Assembly (NCBI GenBank): GCA_944472135.2 | Contig: OX235265.1 | Coordinates: forward strand, 45,791,459-45,855,458 | Source of the DNA: Trichobilharzia regenti | Taxonomy: Eukaryota > Platyhelminthes > Trematoda > Strigeidida > Schistosomatidae | DNA: 64,000 bases | Reading direction: 5' to 3' | Shown: positions 23,170-34,954 of the stretch, piece after piece | Numbering within the stretch: the first letter of the stretch is position 1 | Layout: every line of letters begins with the position of its first letter | Notes under the pieces: generated by a model | Told to the model about the DNA's origin: nothing | The model's database searches: none | What the model saw: the letters and a program-made list of their open reading frames with translations, nothing else | Made by a program: the position numbers and the translations under genes

Positions 23170-23654
23170 CTGAAATGTGAAGATTAGCAACAGGATGAGA
23201 GTTAGAAAATCAAACGTTACACTGTGAAAAGATTCAATAAGTTATAAAAAAGAACAACCATGAATGACTACCGAAGAGGTTAGTGCACTAATTAAACAAA
23301 CAAACAAAAAGGAATATACACGTGGATTATTATGAATAGTGTTATGGTTTACGAGAAAGTTGACAGCCGAGGAAATCAACACCAATTAGAGCAATGCGAT
23401 AAAGGCAAGAAGCAAATAGACACACATTATTTCAATGGGAACCAGTGAAATAGATACACGTAGATAATTGGATGTAAGAACACTACATCCATATTTGCGG
23501 CTGATTAAAAGGAATTGAACACAATCCGTTTTTTTTTCATAGTATTTAATGTGTGCAGAGGAAAGTAACTGTGGATAAATGACAAAAAAACCTATTGTGT
23601 ATTTATCGATCCTTTATCAGTGTTATGAAAACGATTAACTTATACAGACTGAGA

Positions 23655-23936
23655 TTTACTGGTGGTTTGAAAATGATTGATTGAGTCTATCCCTAATATC
23701 CTGATAAGTAGTTTCCACGATTTGACGGAGTTTCAACATAGAGCTTTGCACACTGCATAAACCACATGAATGTATAGAAAAGAGACTCAGAAGAAAAATA
23801 ATGAGCAGAAATCTGTGGGAGAAGGAACAGTAACATGGGAAAGTATGATGGTTTAGTGGATATGAGAGATTATAAAGAGTACATAAATCTGAGCCACTAA
23901 GAACGACTTCGAGGCATATCACCAACATTTACAAGC
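23655..23936 (-). repeat. RTE-A 3' tail, left part
   Basis: Diverged RTE-A 3' sequence (gagccac, gaacgacttcgaggcatatcacc order as in 17600-17650 and 1735-1775), interrupted by the PLE palindrome and continued at 24209. Confidence 0.6.
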
Positions 23937-24208
23937 TATTGGTTCTTAATTCCATATTAGTTTGTTTATTAGATGTATCACACAGTGAAACAGTATTGTA
24001 TACTGGATGACGTTTCGAACACAATTTATTGTTCATAATCATATCAATTGTGGTCACACGACTTTGATATGATTATGAACAATAAATTGTGTTCGAAACA
24101 TCATCCAGTATACAATACTGTTTCACTGTGTGATACATCTAATAAACAAACTAATATGGAATTACTTACTACCACAGTGCCCAAGTTTTACACATATATT
24201 GGTTCTTA
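23937..24208. mobile_element. PLE-derived palindrome with 12-bp target-site duplication
   Basis: Arms at 23947-24047 and 24064-24164 are inverted repeats identical at 100 of 101 positions, with a 16-nt loop. After the right arm, gtgcccaagttttacaca encodes V-P-K-F-Y-T, the same block as L-P-K-F-Y-T in the PLE at 28450-29620, so the insert includes the start of a PLE coding region. The repeat tattggttctta (23937-23948 and 24197-24208) flanks the insert. The arms contain cgaaacgtc/cgaaacatc, the 3' half of PLE hammerheads. Best read as an inverted pair of PLE pseudo-LTR pieces plus a stub of the ORF. Confidence 0.75.
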
Positions 24209-24780
24209 GTATCACTAGGACTCCGATCAGGAAGTCTGCACTTCCTTGATTTGCCGGCTTAAACCAACTGCCAAAGAATTTATGATCAGATGACAGGTTG
24301 TGGTTTGAGAACCCCTAACTTCACTCTTTTCCAACTTGGTCCTACATGTAGTAACACTAATCAAAGGAGAAAGCAGTGAATTGGTATGGGAGCAGCACGT
24401 GTTCCAGCTATATGAATGAATAAAGGTGAACAACATCACCGATTGACATTACCCGTCTAACCTAACACTCCACGCCTAACCTGAATATAACTCACAATAT
24501 TATACCACTTAATACGGGAGATAGAACGCTAACGTGTCTGCGGGGTAAAAGGCAGATAGACTCTTCACATATCTTTCATTTACAATGACTATGTCTCATA
24601 AACACATAGTAGGAGAGAATGAGGACTGATGCCCAGTAGTACAGCTATCCTTTGATCAATAATCAGTCGGATATCCCGACTACCGCGTATAAGACATAAG
24701 TTGGCATATGCAACACGATAATACCAGATTTCTACCAATTCACCGTAATTTAGAGTAGTCATCAATGAAAACAAGATTTA
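24209..24780 (-). repeat. RTE-A 3' fragment, right part
   Basis: Continues the RTE-A copy: ggaagtctgcacttcc (as at 1811 and 17693), then a block containing cacttaatacgggag, then diverged upstream text. All frames are broken. Confidence 0.65.
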
Positions 24781-24784
24781 CTCA

Positions 24785-25015
24785 GTTTTACGAGTTGATC
24801 ACGGATTGGTATCAGCTAGAGAATCATTGGAAACCAGCACTGGAGTACTGGACAGCTGTTTCATCCTAGTTTGGGAATCATCGGCAGTACGCACCCACTG
24901 GGGTTCGAATTCATGAGTCATTGAATCAGGTCCCAGTGGCTGAATGGTATGGGAGCTTGCCTTGTAACCAGAAGGTCGTGGGTTTGAGTCGTGATGAACT
25001 CGTAAAGACAAAACT
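24785..25015. mobile_element. HH-SINE inverted pair, compact
   Basis: Minus part 24795-24915 (hammerhead and B box ggggttcgaattc) joined to a plus part 24920-25010 (A box tggctgaatggt, B-box region gggtttgagtcg). The flanks share atttactca (about 24775 and 25038), a possible but weak target-site duplication. Confidence 0.65.
24845..24890 (-). ncRNA. Hammerhead motif with perfect stem I, one core change
   Basis: Minus strand: GTACTG, core CCGATGA (U4 to C), TTCC, loop CAAACTA, GGAT, GAA, stem III ACAGCTGT, cleavage C, then CAGTAC. Stem I is perfect at six pairs. It shows that the ancestral arrangement was GTACTG-CTGANGA. It lies in intron 9 in the sense of the coiled-coil gene transcript. Confidence 0.65.
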
Positions 25016-26565
25016 AACCGTTACAAATCAAACTACAGAAAATTTACTCAATTTCTCAAATATTTTCCAAACAAATGACTGATTATTGAAAAATAATGCA
25101 ATCATTCAAATGATTTAAATAATATTCACTGACAGAAAAATAGATGGATGAATGGATAGATAGATAGCATGATTACAGAGTCATACTATTTTTGATTATA
25201 TGAATAAACTTTTTAGTTAAATAGTGTTAAAATTATTAAAATAGTAGTAGTAGTATTGTAAAAACAGAAAGATACCAGCCGAAATATACAAAAACATACA
25301 TATATTGAAATCTATGCATAACTTGTAGGTGAATTCATTCAATTAGACAAAATGTACAACATTGCTACGCGTATTATTAGAGAGACACGTTGTGTTGTAT
25401 TTTAATTCAAAAAAACAAAGTAATAATAAACTGTATGATTAATTATCCAGTACAGAATGTTACGATAAACGAGAATACCAATACACCAATGATCATAATA
25501 AAGAATACTGATATTGGAACGAACAGTGACACAATAGCAGTAGCAGTAGCACCAAATGGAATGTGTCTAACACAAATATATATACACACACAAACAGAGT
25601 TGCTTCAACATTCAATATGTAGATGAAATGATAACGCACACACGCACACGCACACAGACACACGCAAACGAACACAGACTTCACTATTACTGAACAACTT
25701 AACATGTCAAAACAAAAAACAAAACAAAAAATAATGAAGTAATAATTAGATCTTGTTTCTTTTTTGCTCTCTCTCTCTCCCTCTCGATCGACAGACAAGA
25801 CCTATCAGCATCATCATCACCATTGTCATTATTATTATTATTATTATTACTATTATTTTTAATGTGGTAAAAGCAAATGTATAGTATCCAAATGCTATTC
25901 TCTATTGAATAGAACCGAAAAGAGGTTAAGCGTGACCTGAACACGAAATATACTATATCGATTAAGCTTAGGGAATGCTTATAGGTATAGATATATAGAT
26001 ATAGGTGAAACACATTCCATGCAGATGACATTTATTTTTTCTTTCAAGTGAAGAATTTAAGAATAACATCATGATCCACTTATGTATATATACATAACTA
26101 GAATTACAATATCGGTGTACTGGATAACACGTTATATAAACTGCGTGTGTGTACAAGGGTAACGCGTGTAGTGTCAAGCAGTCTGTCTAACTCAACAAAA
26201 TGAAAATGACACTTTTAAAGGACTTGAGGCAATTACAAGAATTCCACGAGAACAGTTGGTACAGAGAGAATCGGGATGATGCAACACACCAGTAGCATGT
26301 GCAATATATATATATATATATAGGTCAGATCACAATAAGCTGATTATGAGCTAAGGTTATGTTGTAGACATAGGTCCTTTAGACACAGCGAAAAATGTCT
26401 TCAGTTCAGAATGAGGCAACGTAGCAGGATCTGATGGAACGACTCAAGTGATGTTATTGATGATAGTGACTATGTTGACTAAGGTCCCGAGATAGTCCAA
26501 ACGATCTGGTGCAGGTCGTTGAACATCTCAATGGGAATATATATATATAGAGAGAGAGAGAGAAG
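25016..26565. other. Intronic DNA with microsatellites
   Basis: CA-rich run 25635-25675, ATT run 25826-25857, TA run 26303-26322 and AT/GA compound run 26536-26563. Open frames here are low complexity and come from these repeats. No gene. Confidence 0.6.
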
Positions 26566-26569
26566 ACGG

Positions 26570-27155
26570 AGGTTATGAAAATAACTAACCAACCAACAAC
26601 AACAACAGCCACAACATCCAGTGCCAATCACCACCAACGGAAGGGATTTGAAAGAGGTTACGTCATTCACTTATCTAGGGAGCATTGTCTCAACTACAGG
26701 AAGTCGGAACATACAAGGATGTCAAATCGAGAATCAGGACGGCGCGAAACACATTCATCAACCTGAAACAACCAATCTGGAAATCTTCGTCACTCAGCAT
26801 CAACAACAAAATTCGGTCAAATCACCAACAAGAAACTATGCTAACAGACAAAACAAGAACCAATCCCCAACCAACAAATATGCAAGAGAAAGTGGAGATG
26901 GATAGGACAGTCGCTGGGCAGGCCACTGGGTGACATCGCGCGCGCGTTAGGCCATTGCTTCAGTGGAACCAGGCCGAAAGGGAAGTGGCGAGTGGGACGT
27001 CAGTGCAAGGGTGACATGGATGAGATCGTGTGAAAAGGAGTTGAAGCAGTATGGACTAACATGAATGCAGGTGAAAAGTACAGCAGAAGACAGAAGCAAG
27101 TGGAGACGTGCATTTGAACCCCTCTGTTCCACTAGGGAACCCAAGGGAACAATAA
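26570..27155 (+). mobile_element. RTE-B retrotransposon, 3' fragment
   Basis: Encodes K-E-V-T-S-F-T-Y-L-G-S-I-V-S, the thumb block, then frameshifted C-terminal text (E-K-V-E-M-D, W-R-R-A-F-E-P-L-C-S-T-R) and the tail ccctctgttccactagg, followed by TA repeats. Among the better preserved RTE-B fragments. Confidence 0.8.
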
Positions 27156-27159
27156 TATA

Positions 27160-28445
27160 TATATGCCTTATCAAAATCTGTTATCAATCCAATTGGTGTA
27201 AACCACATAGGGAGGTACAGACTACTTGCTTAAAATCCTTCAGACTCTAAGAAACAATGAATGTAGAATGTTAGAAGCATGGTTCAAAATGTTCTTCATG
27301 GTACAGATGCATTCACTCTTCATGAACTGCTATATCTATCATATTCTCAATATCTTGCCCCCACCCCACCCATATACTCGTTCTTCCACCACTAAATCTC
27401 AGTTCATTAAAAGGTTCCCTTGGATATTAATTCTCTATCTTTGGGTATATCACGATTGTCAGCTCATCTTTTTCATTTTTCTGTTTCATTTAGTAGATTT
27501 CCATCTCCGTCTCAAAAAATGAGACGGACTTTGCTCCGCGCAGCCCAGCGTAGTATAACACAAGAGGTGTGGATTGGATTGTTGTTAACTTACACTGAGT
27601 GAAAATGCCAGTCCAGTATATACACAGTACAATGAACTGTACAAAAGCAATGTGAACATTATAAGAAGCACTTATTAATAATTCATTATTTCGTATAAGA
27701 ATTAAACTTAGTAAATTCATTGATATTATTTGCATTTCACAATACAACAATCACGATAAAAATCTATGTCCCATGCTATAGCGCTTGCTTGTAGGTTTGT
27801 CTGTGTGTGTGTTCGCAGACAATTGCGATACTGACCAGTCGTGAAGAAAACCCGCCTAAGTTGACATGAATTAGAGATAAAGTCATATATACATATACAT
27901 AGTACTTGTAGCTAAGATGAATGAATTATTGAATACTGTGTATACAATAAGACAAGGAAGTTAATTAATAAAGCTTCAAACAGGTAACTCAACTACACTG
28001 TCGTCCAATGATGCATAAAAAATGAGCTGATTAATCTGTCCAGAAGATTTGAGAATGTAACACTACTAACTTAATACTTTCACACAAGTGTATCACAACA
28101 CTAGTTTTTGTAGAAAATGAATGAATGCTAATCGACAGAAAAGAATGAAGGGTGAAGATGAATTGAATAAAAGTTAGTTGAAAAAGAACTCCGAATTTCA
28201 ATGACTAGTAGTAGTGAAATTGACTTATGAGATGATTCATCTTGAGACCGCCTCTCCCCCCTCTCCATTCACACCCCACAACCACTGATTCATCTTAGCA
28301 CCATGTCTCTACTAGTCTTTGCTATCGACAAACTATATCATTAATAATGACAATCGATCTGCGAAAATGTATATTAAAGTCAATATCTTCAATTACCGTT
28401 AATGTTAAAAAAAATAATTCATCCTTACTTCAAACATAATGCATT
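27160..28445. other. No recognised gene
   Basis: Intronic AT-rich sequence with a pyrimidine-rich patch at 27345-27400. No repeat family match seen. Confidence 0.5.
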
Positions 28446-28449
28446 TCAT

Positions 28450-29620
28450 GAACATCAACTAATAGTGAAATATTGATCGATATGATTCAACGGTACAGAA
28501 GAGATTAAAACTATAAGATACACAAGTTTTCCCCACCTATTCATAATAGTGTCCACAGGTTGTTGTTTTTTTATTAAAATTTCCTCACATGAGCCCGTTT
28601 CAATCACTTTATCGACCTTGTTGATATAATCTGATGAGTCCATGTCTACCTATTGTGTTATCCTTATCTGATTTGGTGGCAGTCAATAAGCTCGTGGCAT
28701 TCTTCAAGCTCTTATAAGCTGCTGTCTCTTTTTGTGTTAAGTTGTCTCTAAGCTTCCTTATGATGTTTTGGTGTTAATGTACATTATGCTCTGACTTGTT
28801 CAGCAGTAGTTCTGTCTACAAATGTTGGTTTGTAGGGATTTGGTTGGTTACAGGATTTCACCAAATTAGGACGAAAGAGCTGTCCAGTACTCCCAGGTTT
28901 TCCAATGGTTCTCTAGCCAATGTCAGCTAATGATGAAATCCAGTAGTTCCGTCTATTTCCCTCGATGTTACTTTTATACTAAACATGATATCTTCAGGTT
29001 TCAATCTATTAACGGGCTCTATTGAAGTTTAATCATTTTTTCAAATATTTTCATTTCATCAAAACTTGAGGCTCTTGTCGAGAGGTTAACTACCAACTTT
29101 GTTTTATCGATGGCTGACACTATTTTATTAGCAGGTTATTCCACCCACCCAATCCCACACTTTAATTAGTGGAACATTTCGATTTGAGTATTTTCGGATT
29201 TATTGAACGCAGATGAACTTACCTTTTTAGGTTGTTTCGAGTGTGATTTCTTAATGACCCTTTTCATTTACTTTATTTTTAAGATCGGTTTACAGCTGTT
29301 CAATCCCATGCCTGATGAAAGTTAGTTTACTGATAATTATGTGGATTTCTCTTAAACAGGAGTCTACCAGGTAGGTGTTCACCTTTCTTATTGTAACCGG
29401 GACGCGTATACGAAGATATCTAGGCATAATTCCACTTTTTAAGCATTGAATGTTAAAAATAGAATAATTCCTTAATCTTGCTTCTCTTTGTGATAGTTGT
29501 ATGAGTTTATTGACTAGTCTTCGAAAAGGCAGACCATAGGTATCATTAAGGTAAGTGTAGAACTTGGGCAGTGTGTTTTGAGTCTGGATTTCAGTGCCCA
29601 CGTTATACAATTACATTAAC
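28450..29620 (-). mobile_element. Penelope-like element, N-terminal coding fragment
   Basis: Minus strand. An open 106-codon frame (29610-29290) contains L-P-K-F-Y-T-Y-L and R-L-V-N-K-L-I-Q-L, followed after frameshifts by K-L-R-D-N-L-T-Q-K-E near 28750 and S-D-Y-I-N-K-V-D-K near 28630, the order seen at the start of PLE proteins before the reverse transcriptase fingers. RT and GIY-YIG parts are missing. An HH-SINE is nested inside at 28818-28941. Confidence 0.7.
28805..28954. mobile_element. HH-SINE short palindrome nested in PLE, 13-bp duplication
   Basis: Left minus-strand stub tgttggtttgtaggg...ggatttcacc is joined to a plus-strand 3' half starting at aaattaggacgaaag. The repeat agtagttctgtct (28805-28817) recurs with one change at 28942-28954. 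Removing the insert restores a continuous PLE sequence, so it entered after the PLE. Confidence 0.8.
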
Positions 29621-29624
29621 AAAC

Positions 29625-30110
29625 ATTGATTTTAAATCTCCAGAAATAAATTACACACTTGAAATTATAATTACTATTATTATTGTAGTAGTAGTAATAC
29701 TGACAGCTTTATTCCGAACACTTATGTTCAGTATAGAATTTTCAGCCTGGTCTTATCTACTCTTTACACACAAAATCTTCAGGCAAAACAGTCTTCTACA
29801 GCGTCGTCATTCAATGGATTTTAGTTCAATCAGTGGCATGTTCCAATTCCCCAACTTATTTTCCCAGTTTGAAATAGGCTAAGCGGTTAGCCGAACGCCA
29901 TTTAAAAATGCACATGAGTACAGATTATCCTTTAAAGAAGTAAATAGTATACTGAAGTCAATTCGGCGCATTGTGCTCTACGGGGAAATTAGGTAAACCA
30001 ATAATTTAAGTAGGTTGTTGTGGAAACACACAGTCAACCGGTTAATAATCAAGACACAAAGAAATATATATATATATTCTTATGCAAAACATAAAAGAGA
30101 AAACACTGAC
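29625..30110. other. Intronic AT-rich stretch
   Basis: Some hydrophobic text on the plus strand without support. Ends at the donor of exon 9. Confidence 0.4.
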
Positions 30111-30423
30111 CTGAGTCAACTGGCTGTGACACCGGAGAGACTTGACTTAAGTCTGTATAAGCTGATGAATCGGCATCCGTATCTTGTTCGTGAACAGCAT
30201 AACAATCACCATTGTCAACATATTCATTGGTATAACCATTTGTATGTTGATGACTCTTTCCAGTGATTGAAGGTGCTGTCATCATATGCTTGTTGTTATT
30301 ATTATTGTTATTACCGTCATTATTATTGTAATTATTATTACCATTCATATTAGTGGTGTTATTTGCTTCTGCTATATTTGGATAAACGCCTATCAAAGAA
30401 TTCATTTGAGTCAATGACTGTTG
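30111..30423 (-). CDS. Coiled-coil gene, exon 9 (Asn-rich)
   Basis: Acceptor ttatttgtccag before CAA-CAG-TCA, entry phase 0. Donor GACTCAG|GTCAGT, exit phase 1. Visible residues 575-678. It has an AAT/AAC-coded polyasparagine stretch (N-N-N-Y-N-N-N-D-G, then seven N) and an acidic patch (H-E-Q-D-T-D-A-D). The Asn run is coded by a trinucleotide repeat and may vary in length between individuals. Low-complexity, predicted disordered. Confidence 0.85.
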
Positions 30424-30689
30424 CTGGACAAATAAACAAGTAGACAGAAGAAAAAGGGAAATAGGAAAACAAAAGTAAGTAGTGATTAACTAAATAGCTA
30501 ATAAACTCAGTAATCAAGTCATTTTTTACGCATCATGCAATTTAAATGACAACTCCATCAAAAAAACTAAACGGAAAAAAATAATAATTTCAATTTTTTT
30601 ATGTTGACAAAACTGAGCAACTCTTATCATGCATGGATAGTATGTTTATTTAATGAAAACACGACAGAATATGAGGAAAAGTATTTTTC

Positions 30690-31110
30690 TAGTGTTAGTT
30701 TGTAAGCATTCGATTAGTTTCCAGTTTGACCACGGATTGGTAATTAAGTTGGTTTCATCTTAATTCGGGACTCTAGCAGTATATGCAACCATGAACCTCA
30801 CTGGGAAGGGGAATCGAGCCTGGGCCCTTAAAGGTTACTGCTAGACTATCTCGTTGACGTTTCAGCAACTGGGTCGGAATTCCAACCTCTGCCAATTCGT
30901 GATCAGAAGTGAGAATTCATAGGCCATTGAATTACTTCTCAGGGGTTGAACAACCAATTAGCTCGTCTAGTTAACCCGAAGATCTAGGGTACAATCCATA
31001 GTGAAATCATGGTGGTGTACTGTCGAAGAGACCCCAAAAAAACGGTTGTCCGGTTATCATCTAGTTCTCCTCAATGATTCTCTAACTGATATCAGTGCGT
31101 CATCAAACTT
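30690..31110. mobile_element. HH-SINE inverted pair, diverged
   Basis: Minus copy 30700-30900 (gggactctagcag = hammerhead strand, B-box-like gaatcgagcc) then plus copy 30900-31110 (A-box-like ggttgaacaacc, hammerhead region gtactgtcgaagagacc). Older than the others by divergence. Confidence 0.6.
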
Positions 31111-31212
31111 GAACAGAAGGTGGAAGAAAGTAGTGCGGAAAACAACTTTGTCTTTATTTCAAAATCAATTAACAATAATGAATCTTCAAGTTGATTATTA
31201 AAATATAAGTTA

Positions 31213-31605
31213 CAGGATTTCATCATGAGCTGACATTAGTTAGAGAGCTATTGGAAAACCTGGGAGTGCTGGACATCTGTTTCGTCCCAGTCTAGGACTC
31301 TTCATCAGTACGCACCCATCAGTAGGTTACAGCAGGTCGGGTGTAAGGACAAATACTCGCCAAAGACATTGGCTGGAAGTCGCGCTATGTCGTAAATTGG
31401 CAGAAGTTAGAATTCATGAACTGGCCATTGGATCGGGTCCCAGTGGCTTAGTGGTATACGAGTTCGCTTTGTAACCCCGGTGGGTGCGTACTGACGAGGA
31501 GTCTCAAACTAAGATGAAACAGCTGTCCAGTACTCCCAGGTGGTTTTCCAATGGTTCTCTAACCAATGTCAGCTCATGATGAAATCCTGTGACCAATCAA
31601 TTTTT
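31213..31605. mobile_element. HH-SINE inverted pair
   Basis: Minus part 31213-31325 and plus part 31326-31605. The plus hammerhead reads GTACTG, ACGAGGA, GTCT, loop, AAGAT, GAAA, CAGCTGTC, CAGTAC: stem I perfect, core C to A. Immediately followed by a fragment of the 37385-type repeat at 31606-31715. Confidence 0.7.
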
Positions 31606-31715
31606 TATTTTTCATTACAGCTTGATTCCACACTGTATTTTTGGTACAAGTACGAAATTTTCAGCATGGATATCGGTAGCCCAAATTTTGCAGGCCGACT
31701 ATAGATACACTTGAA
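31606..31715. repeat. Fragment of an unclassified repeat shared with 37385
   Basis: Shares cacactgtatttttggt, gaaattttcagcatg and aaattttgcaggcc with 37395-37475 in the same order. Confidence 0.6.
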
Positions 31716-32280
31716 TAAAATATAAGTGTTTTTTAATCATTCATCATTGATATCCTGTATAGCCTGTATTATCGCATGCATGAGCTGTTTCCTCTTAGGT
31801 TGAATGATTAGTTGATACATGTTAAAACGTGAAAATAAATAAAGTTATGCTAACTGACACAACAATTATCATATTTTTAATTAAGATGAGTACGATGAAA
31901 ATAATGCTAACAAAAAAAAGAAAGAAAAACAAAAACAAACAAACAATGAATAGTAGCAGACATGCGCTTTCACCAGTCTATAAGACGGGGGGAATGATTC
32001 ATTCTCTGATGATGCTCCAGTGAAAATGACATTAAAAATTGTTTATGAGAAAAATTAAGATTTCAGTTATATATATATAAGTAAATGAAATAAAATGCAT
32101 AAAGAAGACGAGCAAATGCAATGATTCATGATTTAAAATGTAGGGTAGGCGGCTAGAGTCTTTCACCCCTTTTGGTACACTACATTCACGTAAGTAGAAG
32201 ACATGCAGATACTTTTGTTGAAAGTATGAACAGAGAACAGGGAATACTCTGCATAACATACTGCCTACAGATACACATAC

Positions 32281-32358
32281 TTTAGAATCTTGCTCCTCCT
32301 CCTCCTCCTCATTTTCCTCTTCCTCTTCCTCCTCCTCTTCTTCTTCTTCTGACAGAAT
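32281..32358 (-). CDS. Coiled-coil gene, exon 8 (poly-Glu)
   Basis: Acceptor ttaaacag before ATT-CTG-TCA and donor AAA|GTATGT, 78 nt, phase 0 to 0. Visible residues 549-574: I-L-S, then almost all Glu with one Asn, ending Q-D-S-K. The phase and strong donor make it a plausible exon, but the GAA/GAG run is a trinucleotide repeat, so it could be skipped without disturbing the frame (cassette exon). It would add a strongly acidic segment between the coiled coil and the Asn-rich region. Confidence 0.65.
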
Positions 32359-33120
32359 CTGTTTAACATTAGACGGATATTTACCAAGATATTACGACGA
32401 AAACACAAATTCGCTACGCACACACATACACACACATGCATCAGAGATCATAGTGCTCAGAACTTATTATTATTATCACCATTAATAATAAAAACAAAAA
32501 CTTGATAGATTATGAGAATGCGTTATACGAAACCCATATTTTGTCCAAAGGCGTAAGGAGCGTCAGGTTCAGTGCACCATTCGAATTGTTCGGATACAGA
32601 ACTTTCCAGACCCCTCCCCACGTAGAGCTGAATGTCCCATCAGTCCAGTTGAAAGCACCAGACGTTTGGATTCGCCCTTTCACTTTTTAACGGAGCACCC
32701 CCGCCAATTGAAAGCAATGTATATGACTTACCTGGCAGAGGCGACGAACGCGTGGTCACATAAGAGGATTTTGAGAGGAAGACTAAAGTTAACCCACCCT
32801 AAAGTGAAAACTTCTCCTGACTAAAATGATAAGTGATAGTGGTATAAGTTACTCAATAACCACTTGTATTTCTATGCAGTTGGATGGTAAGAAACCTATA
32901 ATGTGTGAAGGCTAGTGATGCATGTTATCTGGAGCAGGACTTCAACGTGTGGTCCAATCGGTTTGAAGTCAAGAGACTAGACCAATGAGCTACAACTCCA
33001 CAAAAGCATATATGATACCTGAATGCAAAGCTGCAGTATAAAGGAATAGAAAAGTAGGCACACAGTAGGCCTGAAATGCTTAGCCAGCTTCTTAGCAATT
33101 TTATCCTATTATAATATATT
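32359..33120. other. Intronic DNA, possible old tRNA-like repeat
   Basis: On the minus strand around 33000-32935, tagctcattgg matches an A box, suggesting an old SINE head. No coding sequence. Confidence 0.3.
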
Positions 33121-33124
33121 ATTA

Positions 33125-33905
33125 TTGTTATTGTTCCCTTGGGTTGAGAATGGAACATAAGGTCTCAACAATACATCTTAAATAGGTTCTTTTTACTGTT
33201 GTACTCTCTATCTGGGCCTACGATTACTCATAATCTCTCACTTCCTCCTCCTCCTACAGTCTTCTCCAAGTCACCCTCGTATTGACGACCCACTCATTGC
33301 TTCCCATTCAGATTCAACTCGAACAATGGCCTGTAGTGTGCGCGATATCATTCGACGATCTCCTCAGTGTGTGCCTTATCCACCTTCATATTCTCCTACA
33401 TATCTGTTGCACGATAGATTCTTGGTTAGTTTATTCCCATAGTTTCTTGTTTCTAGTTCACTCTGGTCGGCTGGCCATTGGATCTTCGATTTGAATTGGT
33501 AAAGGTAGCTGTTGATAAAAGTCCGAAACTTGTTGAAAATCCTTTTAGTGCAGTGCACTGGAAGTTTTTGACTCATACAGAAGCACTGACTAACTGACTT
33601 CACATTTCTGTTGAAAATCCGAATATTCTTCTTGATTTTGGCTAAGTCCAGTCCGATTCCACATTGATGAAGGCGTGTATCTTGTCTTTCTGATTCTACC
33701 TGGCTGGCTGACTTTTAACATCTTCATCCGTCCCACCACCTGTGGTTGAAACAATGCTTTCTATCAAGTGAAGGAATTAACCTCGTTCAGGTTTCCCCCA
33801 ATGGTAGTGATTGGTTCTGGTTGTTGTTGTCGCTGTTGATTGGTTGTCTATGTTTGTCAGGTTCGCCTTCTCTATTTTCACCTGAACTTCGTCTAGTTTA
33901 CTAGC
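33125..33905 (-). mobile_element. RTE-B retrotransposon, 3' fragment
   Basis: Left end is the complement of the RTE-B tail (tgttcccttgggttgag... gaacataagg). The minus strand reads broken thumb and C-terminal text (for example V-S-Q-C-F near 33580, as in the copy at 42400). Many stops. Confidence 0.75.
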
Positions 33906-34123
33906 CCTTTACAAGACGAGAAAAAGAACGAGGGTTTAGCACGGAGCAAGCGACCCTAACCCCGGGGAATCAATCAAACTGCTGCAGAAACTTCAACGCA
34001 CCACAAAAATACTAAGAATACAAAATGTATTTAATCAATTGATCTGAAATGATGAGGCATGATTAGAAACCCGCGTTGGTTGACAAAAGTGTGCTGTAAG
34101 ACAAATAAGAACATCCTCTGTCC

Positions 34124-34154
<31 letters not shown>

Positions 34155-34950
34155 CCTCAAGCAAATGCCATTCCCAATGTAACTATCACCAACTGAATGT
34201 TAGATGCTGCTCAGTATAACCCACATGTCATTAGTGTTGATAAAAATTTTGACATTAATGTGTAATATGATTAATACTAAACCATCTACCATTAACGATA
34301 CTGTAGTGGAGCCCATTCCTTGTGTACATTTATCTGTTATGATGTAGGTCGTATGTGGAGCTGACGACAAAGCCATTAAACCAAAATGAATACGGATGAA
34401 ATGTTGGTGGTAAGCAGATGATTAATTAACCAATTAGAAAAATACTATGAAAAACGGAACGTAGCAAATTCAGGTTGAAAGTATAAGGTATGTGTTGCCA
34501 GGCTATTTCAACTTGTGGTGAGAGCTGGCTGTTAGCCAAAATTGGTGGACAGTAATTTGCGTCAATCTTTATGTCCACAATATTGGTCGTGAGAAAAATG
34601 AGAACAAAGGCTCTGGCTCTGGATACAGTTAGGATATAGATGATCTGACATTCAACAAACAGCCACAAAAAGATGCAAGGTTAACTTTCTGTGGGAAACA
34701 ACCAATCACAAGACTGTGTTTTTCTGCTTACAATAATCTATAATATGTACATAAAAATCTATAAATATGTGTTGATTTCCTTAATGAATGCCTGTTGCTT
34801 GGTCCTTGTCTTCTGTTGTTACAAACTGATCAAAATAAATATGTTTGAATTCCAGTTCACTCTTAATTCTGCGTTTACATGACCCATTAATAATAACATG
34901 CATTATACTGTCAGCAGATATAGTCTAATAAAAAAAATTCCAAACAACAC
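33906..34950. other. No recognised gene; TG microsatellite
   Basis: (TG)n at 34123-34149. No supported frames. Confidence 0.5.
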
Positions 34951-34954
34951 CATC

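Noticed and set aside
25493..26031. Long minus-strand frames with Cys/Val runs
   Set aside because: Translation of CA, ATT and GA microsatellites.
32935..33005. Functional tRNA on the minus strand
   Set aside because: Only an A-box-like motif fits; no cloverleaf can be drawn.
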